NCBI RefSeq assembly: GCF_003402475.1
Contig: NZ_BFAB01000001.1
Coordinates: forward strand, 539,333-603,332
DNA from: Mycobacterium sp. MFM001
Lineage (GTDB): Bacteria > Actinomycetota > Actinomycetes > Mycobacteriales > Mycobacteriaceae
DNA length: 64,000 bases
Direction of reading: 5' to 3'
A program made the position numbers and the translations under genes. This document shows, piece by piece, positions 26,650-35,808 of this stretch. The notes beneath the pieces are model-generated. The model did no database searches and had not been told where the DNA came from. It worked only from the letters and a program-made list of their open reading frames with translations. Each line of letters opens with the position of its first letter. The stretch's first letter is position 1.

Positions 26650-27573
26650 GTGGCTCGCATCGCGTATCTCGGTCCGGAGGGGACGTTCACCGAGGCGGCG
26701 TTGTTGCGGATGACCGACGCCGGCATGATTCCGCGGCGCGGCTCGGACGGCGTGGCACCGATCCCGACCGAGAGCACGCCCGCGGCTCTGGATGCCGTGC
26801 GCAAGGGCGAGGCCGACTACGCCTGCGTGCCGATCGAGAACTCGATCGACGGGTCGGTGATGCCGACGCTGGACAGCCTGGCGATGGGTTCGCCGCTGCA
26901 GGTGTTCGCCGAGATCACCTTGGACGTGGCGTTTTCCATCGTGGTCAAGCCCGGACGCAGCGTCGACGAGGTGCGCACGCTGGCCGCCTTCCCGGTCGCG
27001 GCCGCGCAGGTGCGGCAGTGGGTCGCGGCGAATCTGCCGGGCGTCGAGCTGCACCCGGCGAACTCCAACGCCGACGCCGCGCAGCAGGTCGCCGACGGCG
27101 TGGTGGACGCCGCGGTGAGCTCGCCGCTGGCCGCGGCCTACCGCGGGTTGGCGACGCTGGCCGACGGCGTCGTCGACGAAGCCAACGCCCGCACCCGCTT
27201 CGTGTTGGCCGGCCCGCCGGGGCCCCCGCCGGCCCGGACCGGCGCCGACCGCACGTCGGTGATCTTGCGGATCGACAACGCGCCGGGCGCGCTGGTGACC
27301 GCGCTGTCGGAAGTCGGGATCCGCGACATCGACCTCACCCGCATCGAATCGCGGCCCACCCGAACCGAGTTGGGCACCTACGTGTTCTTCCTGGACTGGG
27401 TGGGCCACATCGACGACGACGCGGTCGCCGAGGCACTCAAGGCGCTCTACCGTCGTTGTGCGGATGTGCGCTATCTGGGTTCCTGGCCGACGGGAGTGGC
27501 CGCCGGTGTGCCGCCGCCGCAGATCGACGAGGCGTCGCGCTGGCTGGCGCGGCTGCGGGAGCCGGAGCGATGA
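26650..27573 (+). CDS. pheA: Prephenate dehydratase
   Basis: 307-aa enzyme converting prephenate to phenylpyruvate for phenylalanine synthesis. It starts VARIAYLGPEGTFTEAALL, the usual opening. The catalytic domain includes YACVPIENSIDGSV and VVDAAVSSPLAAAYRGL (the usual threonine-containing T-R-F motif appears as NARTRFVL). A C-terminal ACT domain for phenylalanine feedback has DNAPGALVTALSEVGIRDID and the ESRPTRTELGTYVFFLDW segment. GTG 26650 is preferred over TTG 26644 because of the -10 element seven bases upstream and the family start. Overlaps the next gene by four bases (ATGA). Confidence 0.94.
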   Translation: MARIAYLGPEGTFTEAALLRMTDAGMIPRRGSDGVAPIPTESTPAALDAVRKGEADYACVPIENSIDGSVMPTLDSLAMGSPLQVFAEITLDVAFSIVVKPGRSVDEVRTLAAFPVAAAQVRQWVAANLPGVELHPANSNADAAQQVADGVVDAAVSSPLAAAYRGLATLADGVVDEANARTRFVLAGPPGPPPARTGADRTSVILRIDNAPGALVTALSEVGIRDIDLTRIESRPTRTELGTYVFFLDWVGHIDDDAVAEALKALYRRCADVRYLGSWPTGVAAGVPPPQIDEASRWLARLREPER

Positions 27574-28259
27574 GCGGCCGCCTGGTGCTGGTGCGGCACG
27601 GTCAGTCCTACGGCAATGTCGACCGCCGGTTGGACACCCGCCCGCCCGGCACCGAGCTGACGCCATTAGGCCGCGACCAGGCCAGGGCGTTTGCCCGCAA
27701 CGGGTTGCATCAGCCCGGCCTGCTGGTGCATTCGGTGGCCGTCCGGGCCGCTCAGACCGCCGCCGAGATCGGTGCGGAGGCCAAGCTGGCGGCCCGCGAG
27801 GTCGCCGGCATTCACGAGGTGCAGGTCGGCGAGCTGGAAGACCGCAGCGACGACGACGCCGTCGCCGAATTCAACGCCATCTACGAGCGCTGGCATAAAG
27901 GCGAGCTCGACGTGCCGCTGCCGGGTGGCGAGAGCGCCGAGCAGGTGCTGGACCGCTATGTGCCGGTGCTGACCGATCTGCGGATGCGCTACCTGGACGA
28001 CGACGAATGGACCAGTGACATCGTCGTCGTCAGCCACGGCGCTGCCATCCGGCTGACCGCGGCGGTGCTGGCCGGGGTCGATGGCAGCTTCGTGGTGGAC
28101 CACCACCTGGGCAACGCCGAGTCGGTGGTGCTGACGCCGGTCACCGACGGACGCTGGAGCTGCGTGCAGTGGGGCACGCTGACGCCGCCGTTCTACCCGG
28201 AGCCGGGAGCCACCCCGGTCGCTGACGCCGTGGAATCCGGCACCGACCCGATGGGCTGA
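27570..28259 (+). CDS. Histidine phosphatase / phosphoglycerate mutase-like protein
   Basis: 229-aa histidine phosphatase superfamily protein (Rv3837c type). The phosphohistidine motif is LVLVRHGQSYGNVDRR (about residues 5-20); VVSHGAAIRLTAAVLAG gives the second catalytic histidine; LHQPGLLVHSVAVRAAQTAA carries the conserved arginine. Annotated elsewhere as phosphoglycerate mutase, but the sequence fits a broad phosphatase equally well. It is translated with pheA by a 4-base overlap; the link to phenylalanine synthesis is unclear. Confidence 0.88.
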   Translation: MSGRLVLVRHGQSYGNVDRRLDTRPPGTELTPLGRDQARAFARNGLHQPGLLVHSVAVRAAQTAAEIGAEAKLAAREVAGIHEVQVGELEDRSDDDAVAEFNAIYERWHKGELDVPLPGGESAEQVLDRYVPVLTDLRMRYLDDDEWTSDIVVVSHGAAIRLTAAVLAGVDGSFVVDHHLGNAESVVLTPVTDGRWSCVQWGTLTPPFYPEPGATPVADAVESGTDPMG

Positions 28260-28262
28260 GCC

Positions 28263-28454
28263 TCAGACCGCCAGCGCCGTGGCCTCGGTGCATCCGCAGC
28301 CGACCGCGTCGCAGTCCACGACGAAGACATGCGGCAGTAACTCCGGGCTGGTGCAGCCGTCCTCAGTGCACTCCGACCGGCGCAGCGAATGGCGGATGAC
28401 GGTGCCGTGGCAGTGATCCAAGCCTGCCCGGCAGTCGCGGCAGCTTGTGTCCAT
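28263..28454 (-). CDS. Cysteine-rich small protein (63 aa)
   Basis: 63-residue protein with eight cysteines and several histidines: CRDCRAGLDHCHG, ECTEDGCTSPE and VDCDAVGCGC. The spacing suggests one or two bound metal ions, probably zinc, or Fe-S ligands. No signal peptide. It begins at ATG 28454 and ends three bases after the end of the convergent phosphatase gene. I believe similar proteins occur in other mycobacteria, but no function is known. Confidence 0.7.
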   Translation of the reverse strand: MDTSCRDCRAGLDHCHGTVIRHSLRRSECTEDGCTSPELLPHVFVVDCDAVGCGCTEATALAV

Positions 28455-28518
28455 GGCCCGTTCTTAGCACTCGGCGCCGACAGATCGGCGGTGCCGCGCC
28501 CGGCCGGCGCCGGTTAAA

Positions 28519-28869
28519 TCAGGCCCAGCCCAATTCGTGCAGCCGGTCGTCGTCGATGCCGAAATGATGGGCGATTTCGTGGATCACGGTGATCTTCACC
28601 TCGTCGACTACCTCGTCGTCGGAGTCGCAGATGTCCAGCAATGCGTCGCGGTAGATCGTGATGGTGTCCGGCAGCGACCCGGCGTAGTTGGAGTCCCGCT
28701 CGGTGAGCGCGACACCTTCGTACAGCCCGAGCAGCTCGGCGTCCTCGGGATGGCGGTCGGAGACCAGCACGACGACGTTGTCCATCACTGCGGCCAGCTC
28801 GGGCGGAATGAGGTCCAGCGCGTCGGAGACCAGCTCGTCGAACCGCTGCGGATCCATCCGCACCGCCAC
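28519..28869 (-). CDS. Zincin-like metallopeptidase (Rv3836 type)
   Basis: 116-aa protein of the minimal metallopeptidase family (MMP, DUF1025-like). The metal motif is VIHEIAHHFGIDDDRLHELG (HExxHxxGxxD, about residues 95-114). LPDTITIYRDALLD is the conserved strand and helix before it. There is no signal peptide. GTG 28869 is chosen, ATG 28857 is possible. It follows the septum-formation-like membrane gene by four bases, so the two form one operon. Substrate unknown. Confidence 0.88.
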   Translation of the reverse strand: MAVRMDPQRFDELVSDALDLIPPELAAVMDNVVVLVSDRHPEDAELLGLYEGVALTERDSNYAGSLPDTITIYRDALLDICDSDDEVVDEVKITVIHEIAHHFGIDDDRLHELGWA

Positions 28870-28873
28870 CCGG

Positions 28874-30250
28874 CTAGCCTGCCGGCGGCGGGGGCGGTGG
28901 CGCCGGTGCTTCGGGCGGCGGTGCTGGCGGTGCCTCGGGGGCAGGCGGAGCCGCCGGAGGCGGAGCTGGTGCTTCGGGCGGCGGTGGCGGCGCGGCGGGT
29001 TGCTGGGGTGCGGGCGCTGCGGGCTGCTGCTGTTGCGGGGCCGGCGGGCCCGGCTGCTGCGGCAGATGTTCGTTGCCTTGCCGTTGTTGAGGGGTGCTGC
29101 TCGAGCCTCCCGAGGACCCAGCCGACGATCCCGCCGACGACGCGGCGCTGCCGCCGCTGGTTGCGGGCATCGGGATCGGCGGCAGGTTGAGCCGCTCCTC
29201 CGGAATGTCCGGCGGCGGCACCGGCGGCTGGCCGTTGATCAGCAGCGGCCCCTTGGCGCTGTTCAGCAGTGTGGCCCAACCGCCGTTGCCCAGGGTTGCC
29301 CCGATGCTGCAAGCGACCTCGCGGCTGCCGGCCGACCAACTCGGCAGCGACAGCGTGTTGTAGATCAGCGTCAGCGTGGTGCTGCGCAACTGGACGGGCG
29401 CCAGGTAGGCGTCGGTCAGCCGGGTGCAGGACTCCTTGATGAACGCGTCCTGCTCAGGGTCGGGCGGTAGCCCCTCGGGGAACTTGGCCATCAGGTTGAC
29501 CGTGCCGGTGACCTCCATCGCATGCGGCACGACGCAGTCGACCGGGACGTCGGTGGGCTGGTTGGTCGACGGGTCGATGCCCAGGCAGGTGCCGTCGGGC
29601 CACACCCGCGACTGGTCGAGGTCGGCGACCTTGCCTTTGAACGCCTGTTGCTGGTTGCCGGCACCCGGGAGCTGCAGGCCGCACAGCATGCGGCGCTCAC
29701 CGTGCTGCCGCCAGGCCTTGTCGCCGGACCACAGCATGCTGATGGTGAACTTGCTGCTCGGATCGAATTTGGTGCCGAGGTAGCGATGCACGGCCGATTC
29801 GCACTGCTCTTGGCTGATCTGCTCGATGCGCGCGGCCGACGGCGGCGCGGCGTCGGGCCCGTATTCCGAGCCGGGGAACGTCCGCATGTCGATCGACTCG
29901 GCGACTTCGAAGCGGTGCTCGTCCTTGCAGTCGACGATGGTGGCCGCCTCCGGCGTGCGCTCCGGCCACATCAGGCAGTCGCCGCGGCCGGCGTGGTTGA
30001 ACGCGTCGTTGCCTTTCGCGCCGGTGCTGGGCACCGGGTCGATGTAGCCGGCCAGTCGGCCGCCGTCGCCGGAGATCGGAAGCGCAACGACGATTCCGGC
30101 GATCAGCAGACCGCCCAGCGCGGTCAGCAACAACGCGCGCCGCGTCGCCGTGGCATGCAAGGTGCGCAGCCACCCGACCCGCGCCAGCCGGGATACCGGC
30201 TGTTCGGCGGGTGAATCGTGCTGCTCGGGTGCGTCCAACATTGGCTCCAT
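28874..30250 (-). CDS. Membrane protein with septum-formation domain (Rv3835 type)
   Basis: 458-aa protein with one membrane helix (about residues 38-58, RRALLLTALGGLLIAGIVVAL) and an external part with two related cysteine-paired segments: GDCLMWPE...IVDCKDEHRFEVAE and GTCLGIDP...VDCVVPHAMEVTG. These match the septum formation domain of actinobacteria. The C-terminal 110 residues are a serine- then proline/glutamine-rich tail (for example QQQQPAAPAPQQ, PPPPPEAPAPPP), likely to cross or lie in the cell wall. Start ATG 30250. A role in envelope growth or division is inferred. Confidence 0.85.
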   Translation of the reverse strand: MEPMLDAPEQHDSPAEQPVSRLARVGWLRTLHATATRRALLLTALGGLLIAGIVVALPISGDGGRLAGYIDPVPSTGAKGNDAFNHAGRGDCLMWPERTPEAATIVDCKDEHRFEVAESIDMRTFPGSEYGPDAAPPSAARIEQISQEQCESAVHRYLGTKFDPSSKFTISMLWSGDKAWRQHGERRMLCGLQLPGAGNQQQAFKGKVADLDQSRVWPDGTCLGIDPSTNQPTDVPVDCVVPHAMEVTGTVNLMAKFPEGLPPDPEQDAFIKESCTRLTDAYLAPVQLRSTTLTLIYNTLSLPSWSAGSREVACSIGATLGNGGWATLLNSAKGPLLINGQPPVPPPDIPEERLNLPPIPMPATSGGSAASSAGSSAGSSGGSSSTPQQRQGNEHLPQQPGPPAPQQQQPAAPAPQQPAAPPPPPEAPAPPPAAPPAPEAPPAPPPEAPAPPPPPPAG

Positions 30251-30334
30251 TCTGACAGGCCCGACACACCCCGTGACACTTGATGCAGATGTTGCTTACC
30301 GGCTACCGGAGATGTCCGGCGCCGCGAGCAAAAG

Positions 30335-30340
30335 TAGGGT
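30335..30340 (+). promoter_or_regulatory. -10 element of serS
   Basis: TAGGGT eight bases before the serS GTG at 30349; fits a leaderless transcript. Confidence 0.45.
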
Positions 30341-30348
30341 CGTAGGCC

Positions 30349-31608
30349 GTGATCGACCTCAAGCTGCTGCGCGAAGACCCCGACGCCGTTCGCCGCTCCC
30401 AGCGGAGCCGCGGCGAGGACCCCGCACTGGTCGACACGCTGCTGGCCGCCGACGCCGCGCGGCGGGCGGCGATCTCCGCCGCGGATTCGCTGCGCGCGGA
30501 GCAGAAGGCGGCCAGCAAGAAGGTGGGTGCCGCGTCACCCGACGAGCGTCCGGCGCTGCTGGCGGAGGCCAAGGAGCTGGCGGAGCGGGTCAAAGCCGCC
30601 GAGGCAGAGCAGGCCGATGCCGAGGCGGCGTTCACCGCGGCGCACATGGCGATCTCCAACGTGATCATCGACGGGGTCCCCGCCGGCGGGGAAGACGACT
30701 ACGCCGTCCTCGACGTCGTCGGCGAGCCGACTGCGATCGAAAACCCAAGGGACCACTTGGAACTCGGCGAATCGCTGGGCCTGATCGACATGGAACGCGG
30801 CGCCAAGGTGTCCGGGTCGCGGTTCTACTTCCTGACCGGCCGCGGCGCGCTGCTGCAGCTGGGCCTGCTGCAGCTCGCGGTGCGGCTGGCCGTCGACAAT
30901 GGTTTCGTCCCGATGATCCCGCCGGTGCTGGTGCGTCCGGACGTCATGTCGGGCACCGGATTTCTCGGTGCGCACGCCGAGGAGGTGTATCACCTTGACG
31001 CCGACGACCTCTACCTTGTCGGCACCTCCGAGGTTCCGCTGGCGGGGTATCACTCCGACGAGATCCTCGACTTGTCCGGCGGACCGCTGCGCTACGCGGG
31101 CTGGTCGTCGTGCTTTCGCCGGGAAGCCGGCAGCCACGGCAAAGACACCCGCGGCATCATCCGCGTGCACCAGTTCGACAAGGTCGAGGGCTTCGTCTAC
31201 TGCATGCCCGCCGACGCTGAGGCCGAGCATCAACGGCTGCTGGGCTGGCAGCGCGAGATGCTGGCCCGTATCGAGGTGCCGTATCGCGTGATCGACGTCG
31301 CCGCAGGGGATCTCGGCTCGTCGGCGGCCCGCAAATTCGACTGCGAGGCATGGATCCCCACGCAAGGCGCCTACCGCGAGCTGACCTCGACGTCGAACTG
31401 CACCACCTTCCAGGCTCGCCGGCTCGCGACGCGCTACCGGGACGAGAACGGCAAGCCGCAGATCGCCGCCACCCTCAACGGCACCCTGGCCACCACTCGC
31501 TGGCTGGTCGCCATCCTGGAAAACCACCAGCGGCCCGACGGCACTGTGCGGGTCCCCGAGGCGCTGGTGCCGTTCGTGGGCACCGAACTGCTCGAGCCTC
31601 TCGGCTAG
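30349..31608 (+). CDS. serS: Seryl-tRNA synthetase
   Basis: 419-aa class II aminoacyl-tRNA synthetase, charging tRNA-Ser with serine. The N-terminal [17 protein letters not shown] leads into the long coiled-coil arm (about residues 30-100) that grips tRNA. Motif 2 appears as [20 protein letters not shown] and motif 3 as [32 protein letters not shown] is the serine-binding TxE loop. Length equals Rv3834c. The stop shares the CTAG with the convergent AraC-type gene. Confidence 0.97.
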   Translation: MIDLKLLREDPDAVRRSQRSRGEDPALVDTLLAADAARRAAISAADSLRAEQKAASKKVGAASPDERPALLAEAKELAERVKAAEAEQADAEAAFTAAHMAISNVIIDGVPAGGEDDYAVLDVVGEPTAIENPRDHLELGESLGLIDMERGAKVSGSRFYFLTGRGALLQLGLLQLAVRLAVDNGFVPMIPPVLVRPDVMSGTGFLGAHAEEVYHLDADDLYLVGTSEVPLAGYHSDEILDLSGGPLRYAGWSSCFRREAGSHGKDTRGIIRVHQFDKVEGFVYCMPADAEAEHQRLLGWQREMLARIEVPYRVIDVAAGDLGSSAARKFDCEAWIPTQGAYRELTSTSNCTTFQARRLATRYRDENGKPQIAATLNGTLATTRWLVAILENHQRPDGTVRVPEALVPFVGTELLEPLG

Positions 31609-32342
31609 ATCGCTTTGCCGGGGGTATGCCCGAAGGCCCGCCGGTAGGTGTCGATGAAGGCGCTCGGTGTGGCCCAACCGCATTGCAGCGCAACAGAAGT
31701 GACGTTCTCGTGCTCGGCGAGCAACATCAGTGCGTGGTGCAGGCGCACCTGGGTGCGCCACTGCGGAAACGTCATGGCCAGCTCGTCGCGGAACAGGCGG
31801 CTCAGCGTGCGCTGGCCCACGCCGACCCGGTCGCCGATCTGCCGCAGTGTCAACGGCTCGCGCAGGCTGGCGGTGATCAGCGCGCACGCTTGCCGCAGCC
31901 GGTGGTCGACCGGAGTGGGAATCCACAGGGGCTCGCGGATGCTGGTGGTTTGCAGTTGGTCGTGCAGCACGGCCAGCATCCGGTGGTGCTCGTCGGTGTC
32001 GGTGCTGTCGGCCTGCGAACACGCGATGATCAACTCGCGCATCAGCGGGCTGACCGCCAGCACGGTCGGTGTGTCAGGTCCGCGGCGATAGCGGCGGGGA
32101 TCCAGCGCGACGCCGTGAAAGTGCGTGTGGCCGTGGAACTTGTGCTCATGCCAGCAACCCGCCGGTATCCAGATGGCCCGATTGGCCGGGGTGATCCAGG
32201 TTCCCGCAGGGGTGGTCACCGAGACCGCGCCCGAGGACGGGTAGACGATCTGATGTTGCGGATGGCGGTGCCGTTCGATCCGCGCTCCCGGCGGCAGCGT
32301 CTGCGACGAGGTCACCAGCCCCTGGTGGCTGATTTCCGACAT
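31605..32342 (-). CDS. AraC-family transcriptional regulator
   Basis: 245-aa regulator (Rv3833 type). The N-terminal cupin-like half has [18 protein letters not shown] and [20 protein letters not shown], histidine-rich strands of a ligand pocket. The C-terminal half has two helix-turn-helix motifs: [20 protein letters not shown] and [25 protein letters not shown]. The ligand and targets are unknown. The divergent methyltransferase gene, 55 bases away, is a likely target. Confidence 0.88.
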   Translation of the reverse strand: MSEISHQGLVTSSQTLPPGARIERHRHPQHQIVYPSSGAVSVTTPAGTWITPANRAIWIPAGCWHEHKFHGHTHFHGVALDPRRYRRGPDTPTVLAVSPLMRELIIACSQADSTDTDEHHRMLAVLHDQLQTTSIREPLWIPTPVDHRLRQACALITASLREPLTLRQIGDRVGVGQRTLSRLFRDELAMTFPQWRTQVRLHHALMLLAEHENVTSVALQCGWATPSAFIDTYRRAFGHTPGKAI

Positions 32343-32384
32343 AACACGGCAGGATATCGGAAGCCCGCAATGTGCGCGTGCGCC

Positions 32385-32390
32385 TAGCGT
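32385..32390 (+). promoter_or_regulatory. -10 element of the methyltransferase gene
   Basis: TAGCGT seven bases before ATG 32398; fits a leaderless promoter. Confidence 0.5.
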
Positions 32391-32397
32391 TTCCGGT

Positions 32398-32967
32398 ATG
32401 GCGATGAATCTCCTGCACCGGTACTGGTGCAGCTCGGTGGGTTGGGAAAAGTCGGTGGCCGATCAGCTGTTGCCGTGGGCGCTGCAGGGCGTCGAATTGG
32501 GCGCGCGCACTTTGGAAATCGGCCCCGGATACGGCGCGACGCTGCGGACCCTGCTGGACCGCGGGGCCTCGCTGACCGCGGTCGAGGTCGACGGCGCGAT
32601 GGCCGATCGCCTGCAGCGCCGCTACGGCGAGCGGGCGCACATCGTCCACGCCAGCGGCACCAAAACCGGGCTGCCCGCAGATTATTTCACCTCGGTGGTG
32701 TGCTTCACGATGCTGCACCACGTGCCCAGCATCGCGTTGCAGGACCAGCTCTTAGCCGAGGCGTTCCGGGTGCTGCAGCCCGGTGGGGTGTTCGCCGGCA
32801 GCGACGGCGTGCCGTCATGGACGTTCCGCCTGCTCCACGTGGCCGACACCTACAACCCGATCGCGCCGCAGGACCTGCCGAGGCGGCTGCGCGCCGCCGG
32901 ATTCACCGACGTCCATACCGACGTCAGCGGCGCCCGGCAAAAGTGGCGGGCCACCAAACCGGGCTAG
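32398..32967 (+). CDS. Class I SAM-dependent methyltransferase
   Basis: 189-aa methyltransferase (Rv3832c type). SAM-binding motif I is TLEIGPGYGATLRTLLDRG (about residues 38-56); motif II region LTAVEVDGAMADRL; FTMLHHVPS and EAFRVLQPGGVFAGSDG are motifs typical of UbiE/Methyltransf_11 proteins. A small-molecule or lipid substrate is likely, but it is unknown. It lies between a divergent AraC regulator and a convergent membrane gene whose stop it overlaps. Confidence 0.88.
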   Translation: MAMNLLHRYWCSSVGWEKSVADQLLPWALQGVELGARTLEIGPGYGATLRTLLDRGASLTAVEVDGAMADRLQRRYGERAHIVHASGTKTGLPADYFTSVVCFTMLHHVPSIALQDQLLAEAFRVLQPGGVFAGSDGVPSWTFRLLHVADTYNPIAPQDLPRRLRAAGFTDVHTDVSGARQKWRATKPG

Positions 32968-33446
32968 GCCTGCACTGTCTCCCGCGACTGCGTCTGGCGG
33001 CGCTGCCGCTCGGTGGTGGCGAAGTAGAGCGCGAACGCGAACGCACAGCTGGTGAACAAGCTGGACACGAAGTACAGCCACGGCCGCCGCAGCCCGCGCC
33101 GGTAGCCGTCGACGATCGTAAACAGTGGCAGCAGAACGACATTGATGATTGTGTAGTCCTGGCTCGCCGAGCTCGCGGCGGGATTGGTGAACATCAACCG
33201 GATGTAGTCCGACCAACTGCCCGGCCCCCAAAGGGGATTGCCCGACCCGGTGGCGTACTCGCGCACGAACCGGATGTTGAAATACCAGCCGAGCGCGATC
33301 GATGCGACGCCGACGACGTAGTACGCGCATTCGAGCACCGAAAAGCGAGGCCCGTGGGGCGGCCGCGCGAAAACTTGCGGGTTAGACGCGACGATCCATC
33401 CGATCACCGTCAGTCCCAGGATTGCGTGGACCAGAAGCGAGACCAT
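32964..33446 (-). CDS. DUF2834-like membrane protein
   Basis: 160-aa protein with four membrane helices: residues about 3-21 (SLLVHAILGLTVIGWIVAS), 40-55, 99-115 (IINVVLLPLFTIVDGYR) and 124-144 (LYFVSSLFTSCAFAFALYFA). It corresponds to Rv3831 in place. Similar small four-helix proteins are often beside pigment or oxidoreductase genes, but no function is known. It is divergent from a TetR gene, with an inverted repeat between them that could regulate both. Confidence 0.78.
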   Translation of the reverse strand: MVSLLVHAILGLTVIGWIVASNPQVFARPPHGPRFSVLECAYYVVGVASIALGWYFNIRFVREYATGSGNPLWGPGSWSDYIRLMFTNPAASSASQDYTIINVVLLPLFTIVDGYRRGLRRPWLYFVSSLFTSCAFAFALYFATTERQRRQTQSRETVQA

Positions 33447-33472
33447 GGGGGCAGTCTCGGCATCGCCCGCAG

Positions 33473-33492
33473 TTTTGTCAAGATTGACAAAA
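33473..33492. promoter_or_regulatory. TetR-type operator upstream of tetR
   Basis: TTTTGTCAAGATTGACAAAA is a perfect 9-bp inverted repeat with a 2-base centre. It lies between the divergent membrane gene and the TetR gene, about 20-40 bases upstream of the latter's start. A second copy occurs at 34117-34136. Confidence 0.75.
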
Positions 33493-33514
33493 CACGACGA
33501 GGTACCGTACTGGC

Positions 33515-34111
33515 ATGGCCAGACCCGCCCGGACGGCGCGCAGCGAGCGCACCCGCGAAGCCCTCATTCAGGCGGCGCAGGTGCGGTTCCTAGCCCAGGG
33601 CGTGGAGGACACGTCGGCCGAGCAGATCGCGGCGGACGCGGGGGTGTCGCTGCGGACGTTCTATCGGCACTTCACGTCCAAGCACGACTTGTTGTTTGCC
33701 GACTACACCGGATTGAAATGGTTTCGCGCCGCGCTGGACGCCCGGCCGGCCGACGAACCGATCATCGAGTCCGTCCAAACGGCTATCTTCTCGTTTCCCT
33801 ATGACGTTGAGGCCGTGACCAAAGTCGCCGCGCTGCGGGGCGGCGAGCTCGACCCCGGCCGCATCGTCCGGCACATGCGAGAGGTCCAGGCCGACTTCGC
33901 GGATGCCATCCAGGCACAGCTGCACCGGCGTAGCTGTACCGCGGACAGAACGCCGGATACCCGGTTGCACGCCATGGTGACCGCGCGCTGCATCGCCGCC
34001 GCGGTGTTCGGCGCCATGGAGTTCTGGATGCTCGGCGACGATCGGTCGCTGGGCGAGCTGGCCCGGATGTGTCATGCGGCGCTGGAGTCGCTGCGAGCCG
34101 GCCTCGCCTAG
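33515..34111 (+). CDS. TetR-family transcriptional regulator
   Basis: 198-aa regulator (Rv3830c type). The N-terminal HTH is EQIAADAGVSLRTFYRHFTSK (positions about 38-58). The C-terminal domain is the AcrR-like ligand part. ATG 33515 follows a TACCGT element by six bases (leaderless). The inverted repeats before and after the gene are nearly the same, so it probably represses itself, the divergent DUF2834-like gene and the downstream oxidoreductase. The inducer is unknown. Confidence 0.9.
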   Translation: MARPARTARSERTREALIQAAQVRFLAQGVEDTSAEQIAADAGVSLRTFYRHFTSKHDLLFADYTGLKWFRAALDARPADEPIIESVQTAIFSFPYDVEAVTKVAALRGGELDPGRIVRHMREVQADFADAIQAQLHRRSCTADRTPDTRLHAMVTARCIAAAVFGAMEFWMLGDDRSLGELARMCHAALESLRAGLA

Positions 34112-34116
34112 CCGCG

Positions 34117-34136
34117 TTTCGTCATAATTGACAAAA
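34117..34136. promoter_or_regulatory. Second TetR-type operator
   Basis: TTTCGTCATAATTGACAAAA matches the operator at 33473 at 17 of 20 positions, with the right arm identical. It lies between tetR and the oxidoreductase gene starting at 34186, so the same TetR protein probably controls that gene. Confidence 0.7.
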
Positions 34137-34185
34137 CTTTGGATCCGTGCCAGCCTGCGCAGCAGAGCGGGAAAGGGCGGAACGG

Positions 34186-35742
34186 ATGACCGACTACGAC
34201 GCAATCGTGATTGGTGCCGGACACAACGGCTTGGCCGCGGCGGTGATCCTGCAACGCGCCGGACTACGCACGGTGTGCCTGGAATCCAAGCTCTACGCCG
34301 GCGGCATGGCGTCGACGGTCGAGTTGTTCGACGGCTACCACTTCGAGATCGCCGGGTCGGTTCAGTTCCCGACGGCGCCGGCGGTCGCCGACGAGTTGGG
34401 ACTGGGCAACCTGCCAACCGTCGATCTCGACGTGATGTCAGTGGCGGTGCGCGGGGTCGGCGACGATCCGCTGGTCCAGTACAGCGACCCGATCAAGCTG
34501 TTCACCCACCTGAACGAGGTGCACGGCGCCGACGCTGTGAACGGCATGGCGGGGCTGATGGCCTGGAGCCAGGCGCCCACCCGTGCGCTGGGCCGCTTCG
34601 ACGCCGGCGCGCCGCCCAAGACGCTCGACGAGATGTATGCCTGTGCGACAAACGAATTCGAGCGATCAGCGATCAATGACATGCTGTTCGGTTCGGTTAC
34701 CGACGTGCTGGACCGCTATCTGCCCGACCGTGAGAAACACGGCGCGCTGCGCGGCTCGATGACGGTGCTGGCCGTCAACACCCTGTACCGGGGACCGGCC
34801 ACACCGGGCAGCGCGGCCGCGCTCGCCTTCGGCCTCGGCGTGCCTGACGGCGACACGATGCAGATGAAAAAACTGCGCGGCTGCATCGGCGCGCTCACGT
34901 CGCATCTGTGCAAGCAACTGGAAAGCGCAGGCGGCGAAGTCCGGCTGCGCACCAAGGTGGCCGAAATCCTTGTTGCCGACGGCAGGGTCAGCGGCGTGCG
35001 CACCGAGGCCGGCGACACGGTGACCGCCCCGGTAGTCATCTCCGCCATCGCGCCCGACCTCACGCTGAACGAGTTGGTCGACCCCGCCGCGCTGCCCGCC
35101 GATATCCGGGAACGCTACGGCCGCATCGACCACCGCGGCAGTTACCTGCAGATGCATTTCGCGCTGGACGACGCCCCGGCCTTCGCGGCGCCGTACCAAA
35201 TGCTCGATGACCCGGCCATGCAGGCGTCGATCGGCTTGTTCTGCACGCCGGAGGAAGTCCAGCAGCAGTGGGAGGATTGCCGGCGCGGCATCGTCCCGGC
35301 CGACCCGACGGTGGTGTTGCAGATCCCGTCGCAGAACGACCCGGACCTGGCGCCCGACGGTAAGCACGCCGCGTCGGCGTTCGCGTTGTGGTTCCCGATC
35401 GAAGGCGGGGTGGACTACGGCCGGGCCAAGGTCGAGATGGGCCGGCGGGTGATCGACAAGATCACCAGGCTGGCACCGAATTTCGAACGCAGCATCATCC
35501 GGCACACCACCTTTACGCCCAAGCACATGGGCACAATGTTCGGCGCGCCCGGCGGCGACTACTGCCACGGGCTGCTGAACCCCGACCAGATCGGCCCCAA
35601 CCGGCCCGGCCCGAAAGGGTTTCTCGGGCAGCCGATCCCGATCGAGGGGCTATATCTAGGTAGCGCGGGATGTCACGGCGGCCCGGGCATCACGTTCATC
35701 CCGGGCTATAACGCCGCCCACCAGGCGCTGGCGGACGCTTAG
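34186..35742 (+). CDS. Phytoene desaturase-like FAD oxidoreductase
   Basis: 518-aa flavoprotein (Rv3829c type). N-terminal FAD motif YDAIVIGAGHNGLAAAVILQ and the following CLESKLYAGGMAST; C-terminal LYLGSAGCHGGPGITFIPGY is the second FAD contact of the CrtI/retinol saturase-like group. The natural substrate is unknown; no carotenoid genes are nearby. ATG 34186 is preceded by GAAAGGGCGG. The matching operator upstream suggests control by the adjacent TetR protein. Confidence 0.88.
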   Translation: MTDYDAIVIGAGHNGLAAAVILQRAGLRTVCLESKLYAGGMASTVELFDGYHFEIAGSVQFPTAPAVADELGLGNLPTVDLDVMSVAVRGVGDDPLVQYSDPIKLFTHLNEVHGADAVNGMAGLMAWSQAPTRALGRFDAGAPPKTLDEMYACATNEFERSAINDMLFGSVTDVLDRYLPDREKHGALRGSMTVLAVNTLYRGPATPGSAAALAFGLGVPDGDTMQMKKLRGCIGALTSHLCKQLESAGGEVRLRTKVAEILVADGRVSGVRTEAGDTVTAPVVISAIAPDLTLNELVDPAALPADIRERYGRIDHRGSYLQMHFALDDAPAFAAPYQMLDDPAMQASIGLFCTPEEVQQQWEDCRRGIVPADPTVVLQIPSQNDPDLAPDGKHAASAFALWFPIEGGVDYGRAKVEMGRRVIDKITRLAPNFERSIIRHTTFTPKHMGTMFGAPGGDYCHGLLNPDQIGPNRPGPKGFLGQPIPIEGLYLGSAGCHGGPGITFIPGYNAAHQALADA

Positions 35743-35808
35743 TTCACCGAATGTGGGATTAATGCACGCTTTTCACCAAACTACGTGACACAAGTCCACA
35801 CTCGGCGA

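Noticed and set aside
30535..32022. 495-codon open frame antisense to serS and overlapping the AraC gene in another frame
   Set aside because: Both genes on the correct frames have clear family motifs; this frame has none.
35743..35808. Imperfect inverted repeat CCGAATGTGG / CCACACTCGG between convergent genes
   Set aside because: One mismatch and a loop of about 40 bases make a terminator uncertain; not listed as a feature.
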